This document shows, piece by piece, positions 23,212 through 31,111 of a stretch of 42,665 nt of DNA. The position numbers were made by a program, and so were the translations under genes. Source of the stretch: an uncultured Lachnospiraceae bacterium (lineage in GTDB: Bacteria > Bacillota > Clostridia > Lachnospirales > Lachnospiraceae). Under the pieces are notes generated by a model. It saw only the letters and a list, made by a program, of their open reading frames with translations. It did not search any database and was not told where the DNA came from. Positions within the stretch are counted from its first letter, which is position 1; each line of letters starts with the position of its first letter. Location: positions 1 to 42,665 of the forward strand of contig CANQRR010000028.1 in NCBI GenBank assembly GCA_947626285.1. The letters are read 5' to 3'.

Positions 23212-23355
23212 GCCGTGCTATGCGACCCTCGAAAAAACTTCGTTTTTCCTCGGTCGCGGGCATTCGCCCTATCACCCGGCGATATATCAGATGCTTGTGA
23301 GCAAGCTCCCGCATCTGATATATCCCCGTCTGGCACGGCTCATTGCTTTCACGAA
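23212..23355 (-). repeat. 5'-leader repeat, copy 2, with nested hairpins upstream of glgP
   Basis: The 23-mer occupies 23333-23355 (read minus), overlapping the ileS stop codon. Its GCCGTGC core pairs with GCACGGC at 23212-23218 some 115 nt later. Inside lie a perfect 13-bp inverted repeat (23282-23294 / 23311-23323), which itself contains GCTTG / CAAGC, and a GCGACC / GGTCGC stem (23222-23227 / 23252-23257). Almost the whole ileS-glgP gap is therefore paired. Confidence 0.65.
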
Positions 23356-26300
23356 TACAATTTCTCCACGCCCAGCGTCACATTCTCGCCGTTGATGTTC
23401 CAATCCTTCACGTACCCGCTCGCCGCGTCGTACACGATCTCGTCCGCCATGACGTCGGAGAGGATATCCCCCTCGAACTTGCGCAGGATCGCGTCAATCT
23501 TCTCGTTGTCCTTCACGGACACGCGGATCTTGTCCATCACCTCGAAGCCGGCCTCCTTGCGCATCGTCTGAATCTTGCTGATCAGCTCGCGCACAAAACC
23601 TTCCTCGATGAGCTCCGGCGTCAGCTTCGTGTCCAACACAACGGAGATATCGCCGTTCGTCTCCGCGATGAAGCCCTCGGTCTGCGCCGTCTCGATCAGC
23701 AGATCTTCCTCGGCCAGCACGACCTCTGCACCGTCGAAGTTGAACTTCAGCGCGCCGTTCGCCTTGAGTTCCGCCATCGCCTTGTTGCCGTCGAGCTCCG
23801 TGAGCGCCTGGCGGATCTTCCCCAGCAGTTTGCCGTACTTCGGACCGACCGTCTTGAGCTGCGGCTTGAACGTGTAGGAGATGAAACCTCCGACATCCTG
23901 CGTATATTCGACCTTCTTGACGTTCAGCTCGTCCTTTACGATATCCGTAAAGTACTCCGGCAGCTCCTCCGGCGCCTTGATGTACATCAGCGCGATCGGC
24001 TGGCGGTTCTTGATGTTCGCCGCGTTTCTGCACGCGCGTCCCATCACGACCACCTTGAGCACCTGATCCATCGCCCGCTCAAGCTCCTCGTCAATCTGTG
24101 CCTCGTCCACGGTCGGGAAGTCGCACAGATGGATGCTCTCCGGCGCGGACGCGTCCACCTTACAGACGATGTTGCGGTAGATGTCCTCCGCCATGAACGG
24201 GATCATCGGCGCCGCCGCCTTGCAGGTATTCACAAGCGCCGTGTACAGCGTCATGTAGGCGTTGATCTTGTCCTGCTCCATGCCCTTCGCCCAGAAACGC
24301 TCGCGGCTTCTGCGGACATACCAGTTGCTCATATCGTCCACAAACTCCTGCAGCGCGCGCCCGGCCTCCGGGATCTTGTAGCTTCCGAGCGACTCGTCGA
24401 CGGTCTTCACCATCGAATTCATCTTGGACAGCAGCCACTTGTCCATCACGGGAAGCTTCCCATAGTCCAGTGTATGCTCCATCGGGTTGAAATTGTCAAT
24501 GTTCGCGTACAGCACGAAGAACGCGTAGGTGTTCCACAGCGTCCCCATGAACTTGCGCTGACCCTCCTGCACGGCCTTGCCGTGGAAACGGTTCGGCAGC
24601 CATGGCGCGCTGTTCACATAGAAATACCAGCGGATCGCGTCGGCCCCGTAGGTCTCAAGCGCCTCAAACGGATCGACCGCGTTGCCCTTGGACTTGCTCA
24701 TCTTCTGGCCGTTCTCGTCCTGGACGTGCCCCAGCACGATGACATTCTCATACGGCGCTTTATTGAACAGCAGCGTCGACTCCGCCAGCAGTGAATAAAA
24801 CCAGCCTCTCGTCTGATCCACAGCCTCGGAGATAAACTGAGCCGGGAAATGCGCTTCGAAATATTCCTTATTTTCAAACGGATAGTGATACTGCGCGAAC
24901 GGCATCGCGCCGGAATCAAACCAGCAGTCAATCACCTCCGGCACGCGGTGCATCGTCTTGCCGCACTTCGGACACTTAATCGTGATCTCGTCGATGTACG
25001 GGCGGTGCAGCTCCACGGTCTTCGCCGCCTCGTTGCCGCTCATCTCGAAGAGCTCCTCACGGCTGCCGATCGAGTGCATGTGCCCGCAGTCTTCACACTC
25101 CCAGATGTTCAGCGGCGTGCCCCAGTAACGGTTCCGGGAGATACCCCAGTCCTGCACATTCTCAAGCCAGTCGCCGAAACGGCCCTTGCCGATGCTCTCC
25201 GGGATCCAGTTGATCGTGTTGTTGTTCGCGATCAGGTCGTCCTTCACCGCGGTCATCTTGATGAACCACGACTCGCGCGCGTAGTAGATCAGCGGCGTAT
25301 CACAGCGCCAGCAGTGCGGATAATCATGCTCAAACTTCGGCGCGTCGAACAGCTTGCCGTCTTTGTCCAGATCGGCGATGATGACCGGATCCGCCTTCTT
25401 CACAAAGATGCCCTCGTACGGCGTCTCCTTCGTCAGCTCACCCTTGTTGTCCACAAACTGGATAAACGGCAGATCATAGTCGCGCCCCACGCGGCTGTCG
25501 TCCTCACCGAACGCCGGCGCAATGTGGACGATGCCGGTACCGTCGGACATCGTGACATAATTGTCGCAGGTCACGAAATGCGCCTTCTTGTGCTGCTTCG
25601 CCGCGGCCTCGCCCGCCGCCGCGAACAATGGCTCGTACTCTCTATATTCCAGGTCTTTGCCCTTGTATGTCTCCAGGATTTCATACGCCGGAATCCCTTT
25701 TTCCTCGTCGCCCAGCTTGCCGAGCACAGTGTCCAACAGCGCCTGCGCCATATAGTAGGTCCTGCCGTCGGCTGCCTTCACCTTGCAGTAGGTCTCATCC
25801 GGGTTCACGCACAGCGCCGTATTCGACAGCAGCGTCCAGGGCGTCGTCGTCCACGCCAGGAAATACGCATCCTCATCGACTGCCTTAAAGCGCACGATCG
25901 CGGAGCGCTCCTTCACCGTCTTGTAGCCCTGCGCCACCTCCTGTGCAGACAGCGGCGTGCCGCAGCGCGGGCAGTACGGAACGACCTTGAAGCCCTTGTA
26001 CAGAAGCTGCCTGTCCCAGATCTTCTTCAGCGCCCACCACTCGGACTCAATGAAATCGTCGTGGTACGTCACGTAGGGGTCGTCCATGTCGGCCCAGAAA
26101 CCGACCGTGCCGGAGAAATCCTCCCACATCCCCTTGTATTTCCAGACGCTCTCCTTACACTTATCGATAAACGGGATCAGGCCGTACTCCTCGATTTGCT
26201 CCTTGCCGTCGAGGCCAAGCATGCGCTCCACCTCCAGCTCCACCGGAAGCCCGTGCGTATCCCAGCCCGCTTTTCTCGGCACCATCTTGCCCTTCATCGT

Positions 26301-26519
26301 CTGATAGCGCGGGATCATATCCTTGATGACACGCGTCAGCACATGGCCGATATGCGGCTTGCCGTTCGCGGTGGGCGGCCCGTCGTAGAACGTGTAGGTC
26401 TCGCAGCCCTCGCGGTTTGCCATACTCTTCTCGAAAATCTTGTTTTCCTTCCAGAACTTTTCTGTCTGCTTCTCTCGCTCGACAAAATTCAGACTTGTAG
26501 GTACTTTGTCGTACAGCAT
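23349..26519 (-). CDS. ileS: Isoleucyl-tRNA synthetase, long (eukaryote-like, type 2) form
   Basis: 1056 residues. Class I synthetase: HIGH motif in GKPHIGHVLTR (about 57), KMSKS in GQKMSKSKGN (about 605), and an editing CP1 domain between, with 'TTTPWTLLSNTALCV' near 245. Zinc-type Cys pairs are CPRC (about 187), CEDC (about 455) and CPKC (about 490). Length, GWDTHGLPVELEVE and the C-terminal extension resemble the type 2 IleRS group, which is naturally less sensitive to mupirocin (family knowledge). The ATG at 26517-26519 has GAGGAGG 6 nt upstream. A 27-codon upstream in-frame extension lacks an RBS and lies in the leader repeat. It has its own near-consensus promoter; no T-box was found. 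Confidence 0.95.
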   Translation of the reverse strand: MLYDKVPTSLNFVEREKQTEKFWKENKIFEKSMANREGCETYTFYDGPPTANGKPHIGHVLTRVIKDMIPRYQTMKGKMVPRKAGWDTHGLPVELEVERMLGLDGKEQIEEYGLIPFIDKCKESVWKYKGMWEDFSGTVGFWADMDDPYVTYHDDFIESEWWALKKIWDRQLLYKGFKVVPYCPRCGTPLSAQEVAQGYKTVKERSAIVRFKAVDEDAYFLAWTTTPWTLLSNTALCVNPDETYCKVKAADGRTYYMAQALLDTVLGKLGDEEKGIPAYEILETYKGKDLEYREYEPLFAAAGEAAAKQHKKAHFVTCDNYVTMSDGTGIVHIAPAFGEDDSRVGRDYDLPFIQFVDNKGELTKETPYEGIFVKKADPVIIADLDKDGKLFDAPKFEHDYPHCWRCDTPLIYYARESWFIKMTAVKDDLIANNNTINWIPESIGKGRFGDWLENVQDWGISRNRYWGTPLNIWECEDCGHMHSIGSREELFEMSGNEAAKTVELHRPYIDEITIKCPKCGKTMHRVPEVIDCWFDSGAMPFAQYHYPFENKEYFEAHFPAQFISEAVDQTRGWFYSLLAESTLLFNKAPYENVIVLGHVQDENGQKMSKSKGNAVDPFEALETYGADAIRWYFYVNSAPWLPNRFHGKAVQEGQRKFMGTLWNTYAFFVLYANIDNFNPMEHTLDYGKLPVMDKWLLSKMNSMVKTVDESLGSYKIPEAGRALQEFVDDMSNWYVRRSRERFWAKGMEQDKINAYMTLYTALVNTCKAAAPMIPFMAEDIYRNIVCKVDASAPESIHLCDFPTVDEAQIDEELERAMDQVLKVVVMGRACRNAANIKNRQPIALMYIKAPEELPEYFTDIVKDELNVKKVEYTQDVGGFISYTFKPQLKTVGPKYGKLLGKIRQALTELDGNKAMAELKANGALKFNFDGAEVVLAEEDLLIETAQTEGFIAETNGDISVVLDTKLTPELIEEGFVRELISKIQTMRKEAGFEVMDKIRVSVKDNEKIDAILRKFEGDILSDVMADEIVYDAASGYVKDWNINGENVTLGVEKLYS

Positions 26520-26546
26520 CGTCTGCCTCCTCGTATTTATCAAATG

Positions 26547-26619
26547 ATGAGCCGTGAATTTGTCTGCAAGCAGACAATTCCCGCTCCATCGTCTCTGCAC
26601 GGCTCATTGTTTTCACGAA
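26547..26619 (-). repeat. 5'-leader repeat, copy 3, in the ileS leader
   Basis: The 23-mer lies at 26597-26619 and begins 5-6 nt after the -10 box, i.e. at the expected transcript start. ATGAGCCGTG pairs with CACGGCTCAT (26598-26607 / 26547-26556). An inner TTGTCTGC / GCAGACAA hairpin (26560-26577) sits in the loop. The ribosome site follows 25 nt later. Confidence 0.75.
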
Positions 26620-26624
26620 CATTA

Positions 26625-26654
26625 ATTATAGCCCAGAAACATATTCATTGTCAA
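26625..26654 (-). promoter_or_regulatory. Sigma-A promoter of ileS
   Basis: TTGACA (26649-26654), 18-bp spacer, TATAAT (26625-26630): both boxes perfect. Confidence 0.88.
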
Positions 26655-26759
26655 TTTTTTATTGATTTTTCGGGCAAAAGCAACTATACTTTTTTCTATA
26701 AACTTTCGCGCTTTGTGTAAAGCGCAGACACAAATATCTATTTATACAGAAAGTGAGTG

Positions 26760-27542
26760 ATGCCTTTGCGAAGTATCTTTGATATGGACAGCGGGTTTTT
26801 CCGCGTGCTCAGCCGTGTCGCGGACCTGATGATCCTCAATATCGTTTTCATCGTCTGCTGCATTCCGATCGTGACGATCGGGCCGGCGCTGACCGCCATG
26901 CACTATGTCACACTGAAAATGGTGGACAACAAAGAAGGCTACATCGTCCGGGGATTTTTCAAATCCTTCCGCCAGAATCTGCGGCAGGCGATGATCATCT
27001 GGGTGATATTGCTCCTGCTCGGCTGTCTGTTGGCGACAGATCTGGTGATCCTGCGGGACTCCACTGGTATGATCCTTCAGGTCATGCGAGTCTTCATCTT
27101 TGCCACCTTCGTCGTATACTTCATGGAGCTGATTTACGTGTTCCCGACGCTCGCCAAGTTTGACAACAGCGTCCGCGCAACAATGAAAAATGCTCTGTTC
27201 ATGGCGATCCTCGACTTCCCGCGCACGATCCTCATGCTCGCGATCATCATCGCCGCCGCATTTGTCACACTGTATAACGGCTACACCTTCTGGTACGGAT
27301 TGCTGGTATGGATCCTGCTTGGGTTCTCCACGATCGCTTATGTGAATTCCCATTTCTTCACAAAGATATTTAAAAAATATATATCGGAGGACGAAAAAAC
27401 AGACGACGAGGAAGAGCTCGGCGAACTGCCGGAGCCGGAAGAAGAAGTATCAGACAGCGAAACAGAAAAGGTTGAGACAGAAGAAAAGGCGGAAGAAGAG
27501 ACAAAAGAGATCCCGGAACTTCCGGAGGACTCTGAAAAGTAA
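26760..27542 (+). CDS. YesL/DUF624 family membrane protein
   Basis: 260 residues. Five or so transmembrane helices (about 18-45, 75-95, 105-125, 150-172, 178-200). The family signature near the N-terminus is 'LMILNIVFIVCCIPIVTIGPALTAMHY', with the later 'GYIVRGFFKSFRQNLRQA' loop (PF04854). YesL proteins usually sit beside sugar ABC transporters; none is nearby here. The last 55 residues are a very acidic tail (Glu/Asp/Pro), unusual for the family. Start: ATG at 26760 or the GTG three bases upstream; the ribosome site is weak. Function unknown. Confidence 0.85.
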   Translation: MPLRSIFDMDSGFFRVLSRVADLMILNIVFIVCCIPIVTIGPALTAMHYVTLKMVDNKEGYIVRGFFKSFRQNLRQAMIIWVILLLLGCLLATDLVILRDSTGMILQVMRVFIFATFVVYFMELIYVFPTLAKFDNSVRATMKNALFMAILDFPRTILMLAIIIAAAFVTLYNGYTFWYGLLVWILLGFSTIAYVNSHFFTKIFKKYISEDEKTDDEEELGELPEPEEEVSDSETEKVETEEKAEEETKEIPELPEDSEK

Positions 27543-27569
27543 AAACCATCGCTGTGTAAAGTCAAAAAG

Positions 27570-27606
27570 AATCCCTGCTCCACCAATCGGTGGAACAGGG
27601 ATTTTG
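27570..27606. terminator. Bidirectional terminator
   Basis: AATCCCTG-c-TCCACC / GGTGGA-a-CAGGGATT with an AATC loop, T-rich on the plus side (TTTTGTTT) and an A-run upstream. It serves both the YesL gene (plus) and the zincin gene ending at 27631 (minus). Confidence 0.88.
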
Positions 27607-27630
27607 TTTCAATGATCTGTTTCTGAACGA

Positions 27631-28707
27631 TTAGCCCCAGATAGCTGAGTATGCTGCCTGAATACCGTTCACCTGAGCATCTGTCACCTTCGACAACGCT
27701 TCTACAATCGCTGCATAAGTCTTCGGCCTGGAAGCCTGAAGCGCTGCTGCATTGAGCGTATAGTTACGGAACGATTCCGCAAAGTACTCGGAAGAATTCG
27801 AAAGCACATACGCCGCATTGTAATCTGTGTACAGAGCCTTCTCTTCATTGAAGATCGCCTGGAACTGTGCTGTCTTATCATAGTTGCCTGCGATGAATCC
27901 AAGGAAGTGCCCCAGCTCATGATACGCTGTGCTGTCGGCAACCTTCAGCGTGATGCTACGGGTCCTTGCATCAAACAATCCGGAATAATTCACGCTTGCA
28001 TCGACATTGATCGTGAATCCCAGCTTAGTGAACGCGTTCATCACTCTCGCATCCAGCTGCGGAGCGATCGCTCCGACTGCTACCTGCTGGACTGCCGGCG
28101 CTGCGGGAGCCGCCGGTGCTGCTGCGGCCGGAGCCGCTGCCGGTGCTGCTGGCGCAGGTGCCGCTGCTGCGGCTACTACCGGAGCCGCTGCCGCCGCTGC
28201 TACTGTCGTTGTCCTTGTCCCTGTATTCACAGCCAGATCTCCTGCCGCTGTCGTCGTGACAACAGTCGTCTTTGTCGTCGTGACCTGAGTCTTGACTTTA
28301 GAGCCTTTCTTATACTCATATACGATACTGGTCTGCGTAGTGGTCTCCGTAACCGTCGTAGTCTTCTTCGCGCCTGAACCCTTGGTCTTCTTCTTGGTCT
28401 TGACCTTGGTCGTAGTCTTGCCCTTCTCCACGTAGGTCTTCGTCGAAGCAGTCTTTAATTTGATCTTCTTCCTCTTCGTCTTGGTCTTTGTCGTCGTCTT
28501 GACCTTCGGTGCAGCCAGCGGAGTCTCCTCCCCCTCGATCACAACGTCCCCTACCTGGTCAACAAAAGTAACCAGCTCCGGTACCGCTGTCCGTGAACTC
28601 TGCTGTGCCCACATTCCGCCGCCGAATACCAACGCTGCGGCAAGCACTACGCTTCCGATTTTTGTAGATTTCCTTCTAAGTAACTCTCTCAATTTCTCCC
28701 TACTCAT
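27631..28707 (-). CDS. Surface zinc metallopeptidase, Pro-Pro endopeptidase-like (anthrax lethal factor/M34 fold)
   Basis: 358 residues from the ATG that keeps 7 nt to GGAGGAGG. Basic N-terminus and one hydrophobic segment (about 16-36; signal or anchor). A Lys/Thr-rich repetitive region follows (about 65-150), then an Ala/Pro stalk (about 165-205). The peptidase domain is about 210-358. HELGH (263-267) is followed 44 residues later by the Glu of SSEYFAES (E307). A Tyr lies seven residues before it (Y300) and a second Glu four after (E311). This spacing matches what I recall for C. difficile PPEP-1 (H142, Y178, E185, E189). PPEPs cut between two prolines in surface proteins encoded next door. 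The gene is under a c-di-GMP-I riboswitch, as PPEP-1 is. Confidence 0.8.
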   Translation of the reverse strand: MSREKLRELLRRKSTKIGSVVLAAALVFGGGMWAQQSSRTAVPELVTFVDQVGDVVIEGEETPLAAPKVKTTTKTKTKRKKIKLKTASTKTYVEKGKTTTKVKTKKKTKGSGAKKTTTVTETTTQTSIVYEYKKGSKVKTQVTTTKTTVVTTTAAGDLAVNTGTRTTTVAAAAAAPVVAAAAAPAPAAPAAAPAAAAPAAPAAPAVQQVAVGAIAPQLDARVMNAFTKLGFTINVDASVNYSGLFDARTRSITLKVADSTAYHELGHFLGFIAGNYDKTAQFQAIFNEEKALYTDYNAAYVLSNSSEYFAESFRNYTLNAAALQASRPKTYAAIVEALSKVTDAQVNGIQAAYSAIWG

Positions 28708-28756
28708 ACCCATACCTCCTCCAGAACGTCATCGTCTGATATAAAACGTGTAGACG

Positions 28757-28790
28757 TAAAAATAACCGCATGACTTACATCAGCGGTTAC
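28757..28790 (-). terminator. Riboswitch expression-platform terminator
   Basis: TAACCGC / GCGGTTA (28783-28789 / 28763-28769) followed by TTTTTACG on the minus strand, between the riboswitch aptamer and the peptidase gene. Its position implies control by premature termination. Confidence 0.75.
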
Positions 28791-28837
28791 CATACACATT
28801 ATATCATTGTGGCCTTTCTCTTTTTCCTCTGCCTCGT

Positions 28838-28940
28838 GACTATAATGCGGCAACCGGCTGTCATAGTTTATCAGATCAATAAACCTTAGACCCTTGGCTT
28901 TGCGTCCCTGTCTTTCAACAGGTTTGCCTTTATATCAGAT
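28838..28940 (-). promoter_or_regulatory. Cyclic di-GMP class I riboswitch (GEMM-I)
   Basis: Minus strand. The class I core is present: GGCAAACC (28921-28928), a stem CCTGT / ACAGG capped by a TGAAAG loop, then GGGACGCAAAGCC, the P3 arm, and closing GGTTGCC (28849-28855). The match to the GEMM-I consensus is clear by eye. The 392-bp stretch 28708-29099 also holds its promoter, the downstream terminator and the leader of the divergent lipoprotein gene. The ligand is family knowledge; on/off direction is inferred from the terminator and by analogy with PPEP-1 of C. difficile (off at high c-di-GMP). Confidence 0.92.
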
Positions 28941-28961
28941 GAGCTACTTTGGGTTATCCTC

Positions 28962-28990
28962 ATCTTACTGGATACAATTGGATTTGTCAA
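28962..28990 (-). promoter_or_regulatory. Sigma-A promoter of the riboswitch-peptidase transcript
   Basis: TTGACA (28985-28990), 17-bp spacer, TAAGAT (28962-28967). The transcript start near 28955 leaves about 15 nt before the aptamer. Confidence 0.8.
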
Positions 28991-29099
28991 TACTTTTTCC
29001 AAAAAAAACTTTATTTTTTTTGTTATTCTGCTATACTTGTATCAGACTATTTTTCTGCGTTAAGTTTACCATATTTATAAGGAGTCCGCAACAGTCATC

Positions 29100-30038
29100 A
29101 TGAAGCATTTTTATCGGTATAAAAGATCTGTCATTGTGTTCGCCTGCGTGATCTTTTTGTGTTGCGGCTGCGGAGGACAGAAGGGCGATTCGCAGGGGAC
29201 AGCGGAAAAGCCGCCCTATGAGCCGGGTCAGACGGATGTGCTTCCGCCGGAATTCGGAAAGAAAGACACCGTCGAGGAGGGTCCTCTGAAGCTCGATTTT
29301 TCCCATACGGACCAGGGTTACTTCATGGGAGTGCTCACCGGCGAGGACGAAAAAGTCAATATTCAGGTGACGGGGCCCGACCAGATCGTCTACAAATATT
29401 TCCTCGAGGAGCCGGGGGTGGACACCGCTTTTCCACTCACGGCAGGAAGCGGTCCCTATGTGATCCTCGCGTTTGAAAACATCGGCGGCGACCAATACGC
29501 GTCCCTCCTGAGTTACTCCGTGTCTGTGGAGCTGGAAAATGAGTTTCTTCCTTTCTTATATCCGAACCAGTATGTCCGCTTCACGGAAGACAGTGAAGCC
29601 GTTCAGCTTGCCAAAAAGCTTTCCGAGGACTGCGAATCCGATCTGGACGCCCTGGAAGCCGTCTACAACTATGTGACGGAGAACATTGTATACGACGATG
29701 AAAAGGCGGCCACCGTCGAGACCGGTTATCTTCCAGATATCGATGAGACGCTGCGCACAGGAAAAGGGATCTGCTTTGACTATGCCGCGCTGACTGTCGC
29801 CATGCTGCGGTCCCTGTCGATCCCCGCGCGCCTCAACATCGGATACAGCGGTGACATCCGGCATGCATGGGTCGATATTTTTATTGAATCGGCCGGCTGG
29901 ATCCGCAGGGCTGTTGAATTCAACGGCAACGAATGGGAGATGATGGATCCCACCTACGCCGCCGCGCTCGGCAGCGATACGCTGACAAACGATTACATTG
30001 GCGATGGAGAAAACTATTCGTTACAATACATTCGGTGA
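29100..30038 (+). CDS. Lipoprotein with transglutaminase-like domain
   Basis: 312 residues. The signal peptide ends in LCCGC; Cys24 is the likely lipidated residue. The first 30 residues after it contain two Pro-Pro motifs, KPPYEP (37-42) and VLPPEFG (47-53), in an extended linker. The C-terminal half is a transglutaminase/protease-like core with Cys in GKGICFDYA (about 222), His in IRHAWVDI (about 249) and Asp in MMDPTYA (about 283). Such surface domains may hydrolyse or cross-link peptides. It lies only 17 bp before the pilus-type gene pilC and should be in the same operon. The linker motifs are candidate cleavage sites for the divergent Pro-Pro endopeptidase-like protein (inference). The RBS AAGGAG is 15 nt from the ATG. 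Confidence 0.85.
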   Translation: MKHFYRYKRSVIVFACVIFLCCGCGGQKGDSQGTAEKPPYEPGQTDVLPPEFGKKDTVEEGPLKLDFSHTDQGYFMGVLTGEDEKVNIQVTGPDQIVYKYFLEEPGVDTAFPLTAGSGPYVILAFENIGGDQYASLLSYSVSVELENEFLPFLYPNQYVRFTEDSEAVQLAKKLSEDCESDLDALEAVYNYVTENIVYDDEKAATVETGYLPDIDETLRTGKGICFDYAALTVAMLRSLSIPARLNIGYSGDIRHAWVDIFIESAGWIRRAVEFNGNEWEMMDPTYAAALGSDTLTNDYIGDGENYSLQYIR

Positions 30039-30055
30039 AAGGAAAGGTTTCTACT

Positions 30056-31096
30056 ATGAAAAACATGCTGACAGACAGCGAACTCTCCGCATTCGCGGAA
30101 CAGCTTGCCATGATCCTTCACTCCGGCATCTCCGTGCTGGAGGGGGTTCTGATCATGCGGGACGACACGCCGCCCGGTCCGGGAAAAGAGATTCTTGATA
30201 CCGTATATCAGGCGCTGGAGGAGACCGGCGACCTGACGGAAGCGCTGCACAGAACAGAAGTCTTTCCGGAATATTTTATGCGCATGACACAGATCGCGGA
30301 GCGCAGCGGCACTCTGGAAGACGTCATGACCTCTCTCTCCGAATACTACAGCCGCCAGTCGGCTCTGATGCGGAACATTCGCGATGCGCTCACTTATCCG
30401 CTTATTCTGATGACCATGCTGTTCGCGGTACTGATCGTCCTGATGACACAGGTGATGCCTGTGTTCCGCGATGTGTTTCATCAGCTTGGCATCGAGATGA
30501 CTGGAATCTCGGCCGCCGTGTTCCGGATCTCCGGCGCCGTGCAGCGTGTGTCGGCGGTCATCCTTGTCCTCGTCGTCGTTCTGGTAATCGCTTCACTGAT
30601 CATACTGCGCACGGGAAAAGGCACTCCGACGCTCATAGCCCTTGTGAACCATCTTCCGGTCGGCCGCAAGGTTGCCCGTCTGCTGGCGACCTCCCGCTTC
30701 TGTAAAGCGCTCGCGCTCTCTCTGCACAGCGGGCTGGACATGGGCGAAAGCTTTGAGCTCGCCAACTCTCTGACAAAGCACGACGATTTCGAAAAAAATG
30801 TCAGACAGGCCAGCGAACTCTTAAATCAGGGCAATGATCTTTCTGCTTCCCTGCGCGACGCCGGAATCATCACGGGACTGAACGCACGCATGGTCACAAT
30901 CGGTTTTCGGACCGGTTCAGCCGAAGTCGCGCTGGATCAGATCGCCGGCAGCTGCCAGGAGGAAGCGGACGAGCGCATTCAGGCCGCAGTCAATCTTCTG
31001 GAGCCCGTTCTGACAGCAATCCTCTCGATTCTTACGGGACTGATCCTCGTGTCCGTCATGCTTCCGCTTCTGGGCGTCATGACAAACATCGGATAA
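30056..31096 (+). CDS. pilC: Type II secretion / type IV pilus platform protein (GspF/PilC family)
   Basis: 346 residues. Two T2SSF domains: first about 8-125 ('FAEQLAMILHSGISVLEGV', 'MTQIAERSGTLEDVM'), second about 210-335 ('FCKALALSLHSGLDMGESF', 'MVTIGFRTGSAEVALDQI'). Transmembrane segments lie near 130-150, 175-195 and 315-340. Inner-membrane platform that couples the cytoplasmic ATPase to pilin assembly or retraction. The start is the ATG at 30056 with AGGAAAGG 8 nt upstream. The first gene of the pilus core proper. Confidence 0.92.
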   Translation: MKNMLTDSELSAFAEQLAMILHSGISVLEGVLIMRDDTPPGPGKEILDTVYQALEETGDLTEALHRTEVFPEYFMRMTQIAERSGTLEDVMTSLSEYYSRQSALMRNIRDALTYPLILMTMLFAVLIVLMTQVMPVFRDVFHQLGIEMTGISAAVFRISGAVQRVSAVILVLVVVLVIASLIILRTGKGTPTLIALVNHLPVGRKVARLLATSRFCKALALSLHSGLDMGESFELANSLTKHDDFEKNVRQASELLNQGNDLSASLRDAGIITGLNARMVTIGFRTGSAEVALDQIAGSCQEEADERIQAAVNLLEPVLTAILSILTGLILVSVMLPLLGVMTNIG

Positions 31097-31111
31097 TCTA
31101 CGGAGGTTGTT

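Noticed and set aside
26520-26600. 27-residue N-terminal extension of IleRS
   Set aside because: The extension lacks a ribosome site, lies within the leader hairpin, and the downstream ATG has GAGGAGG at ideal spacing and matches the usual protein start.
24849-26720. A 623-codon open frame on the plus strand opposite ileS
   Set aside because: Shadow of a GC-biased gene: no ribosome site, Arg/His/Leu-rich low-information product, and the minus strand encodes a complete isoleucyl-tRNA synthetase. The long plus-strand frames opposite glgP, the ATP synthase genes and the aminotransferase were rejected for the same reason.
26520-26759. T-box riboswitch upstream of ileS
   Set aside because: No GGTGG-type antiterminator bulge sequence or specifier-loop arrangement could be found; the leader is too short, about 100 nt.
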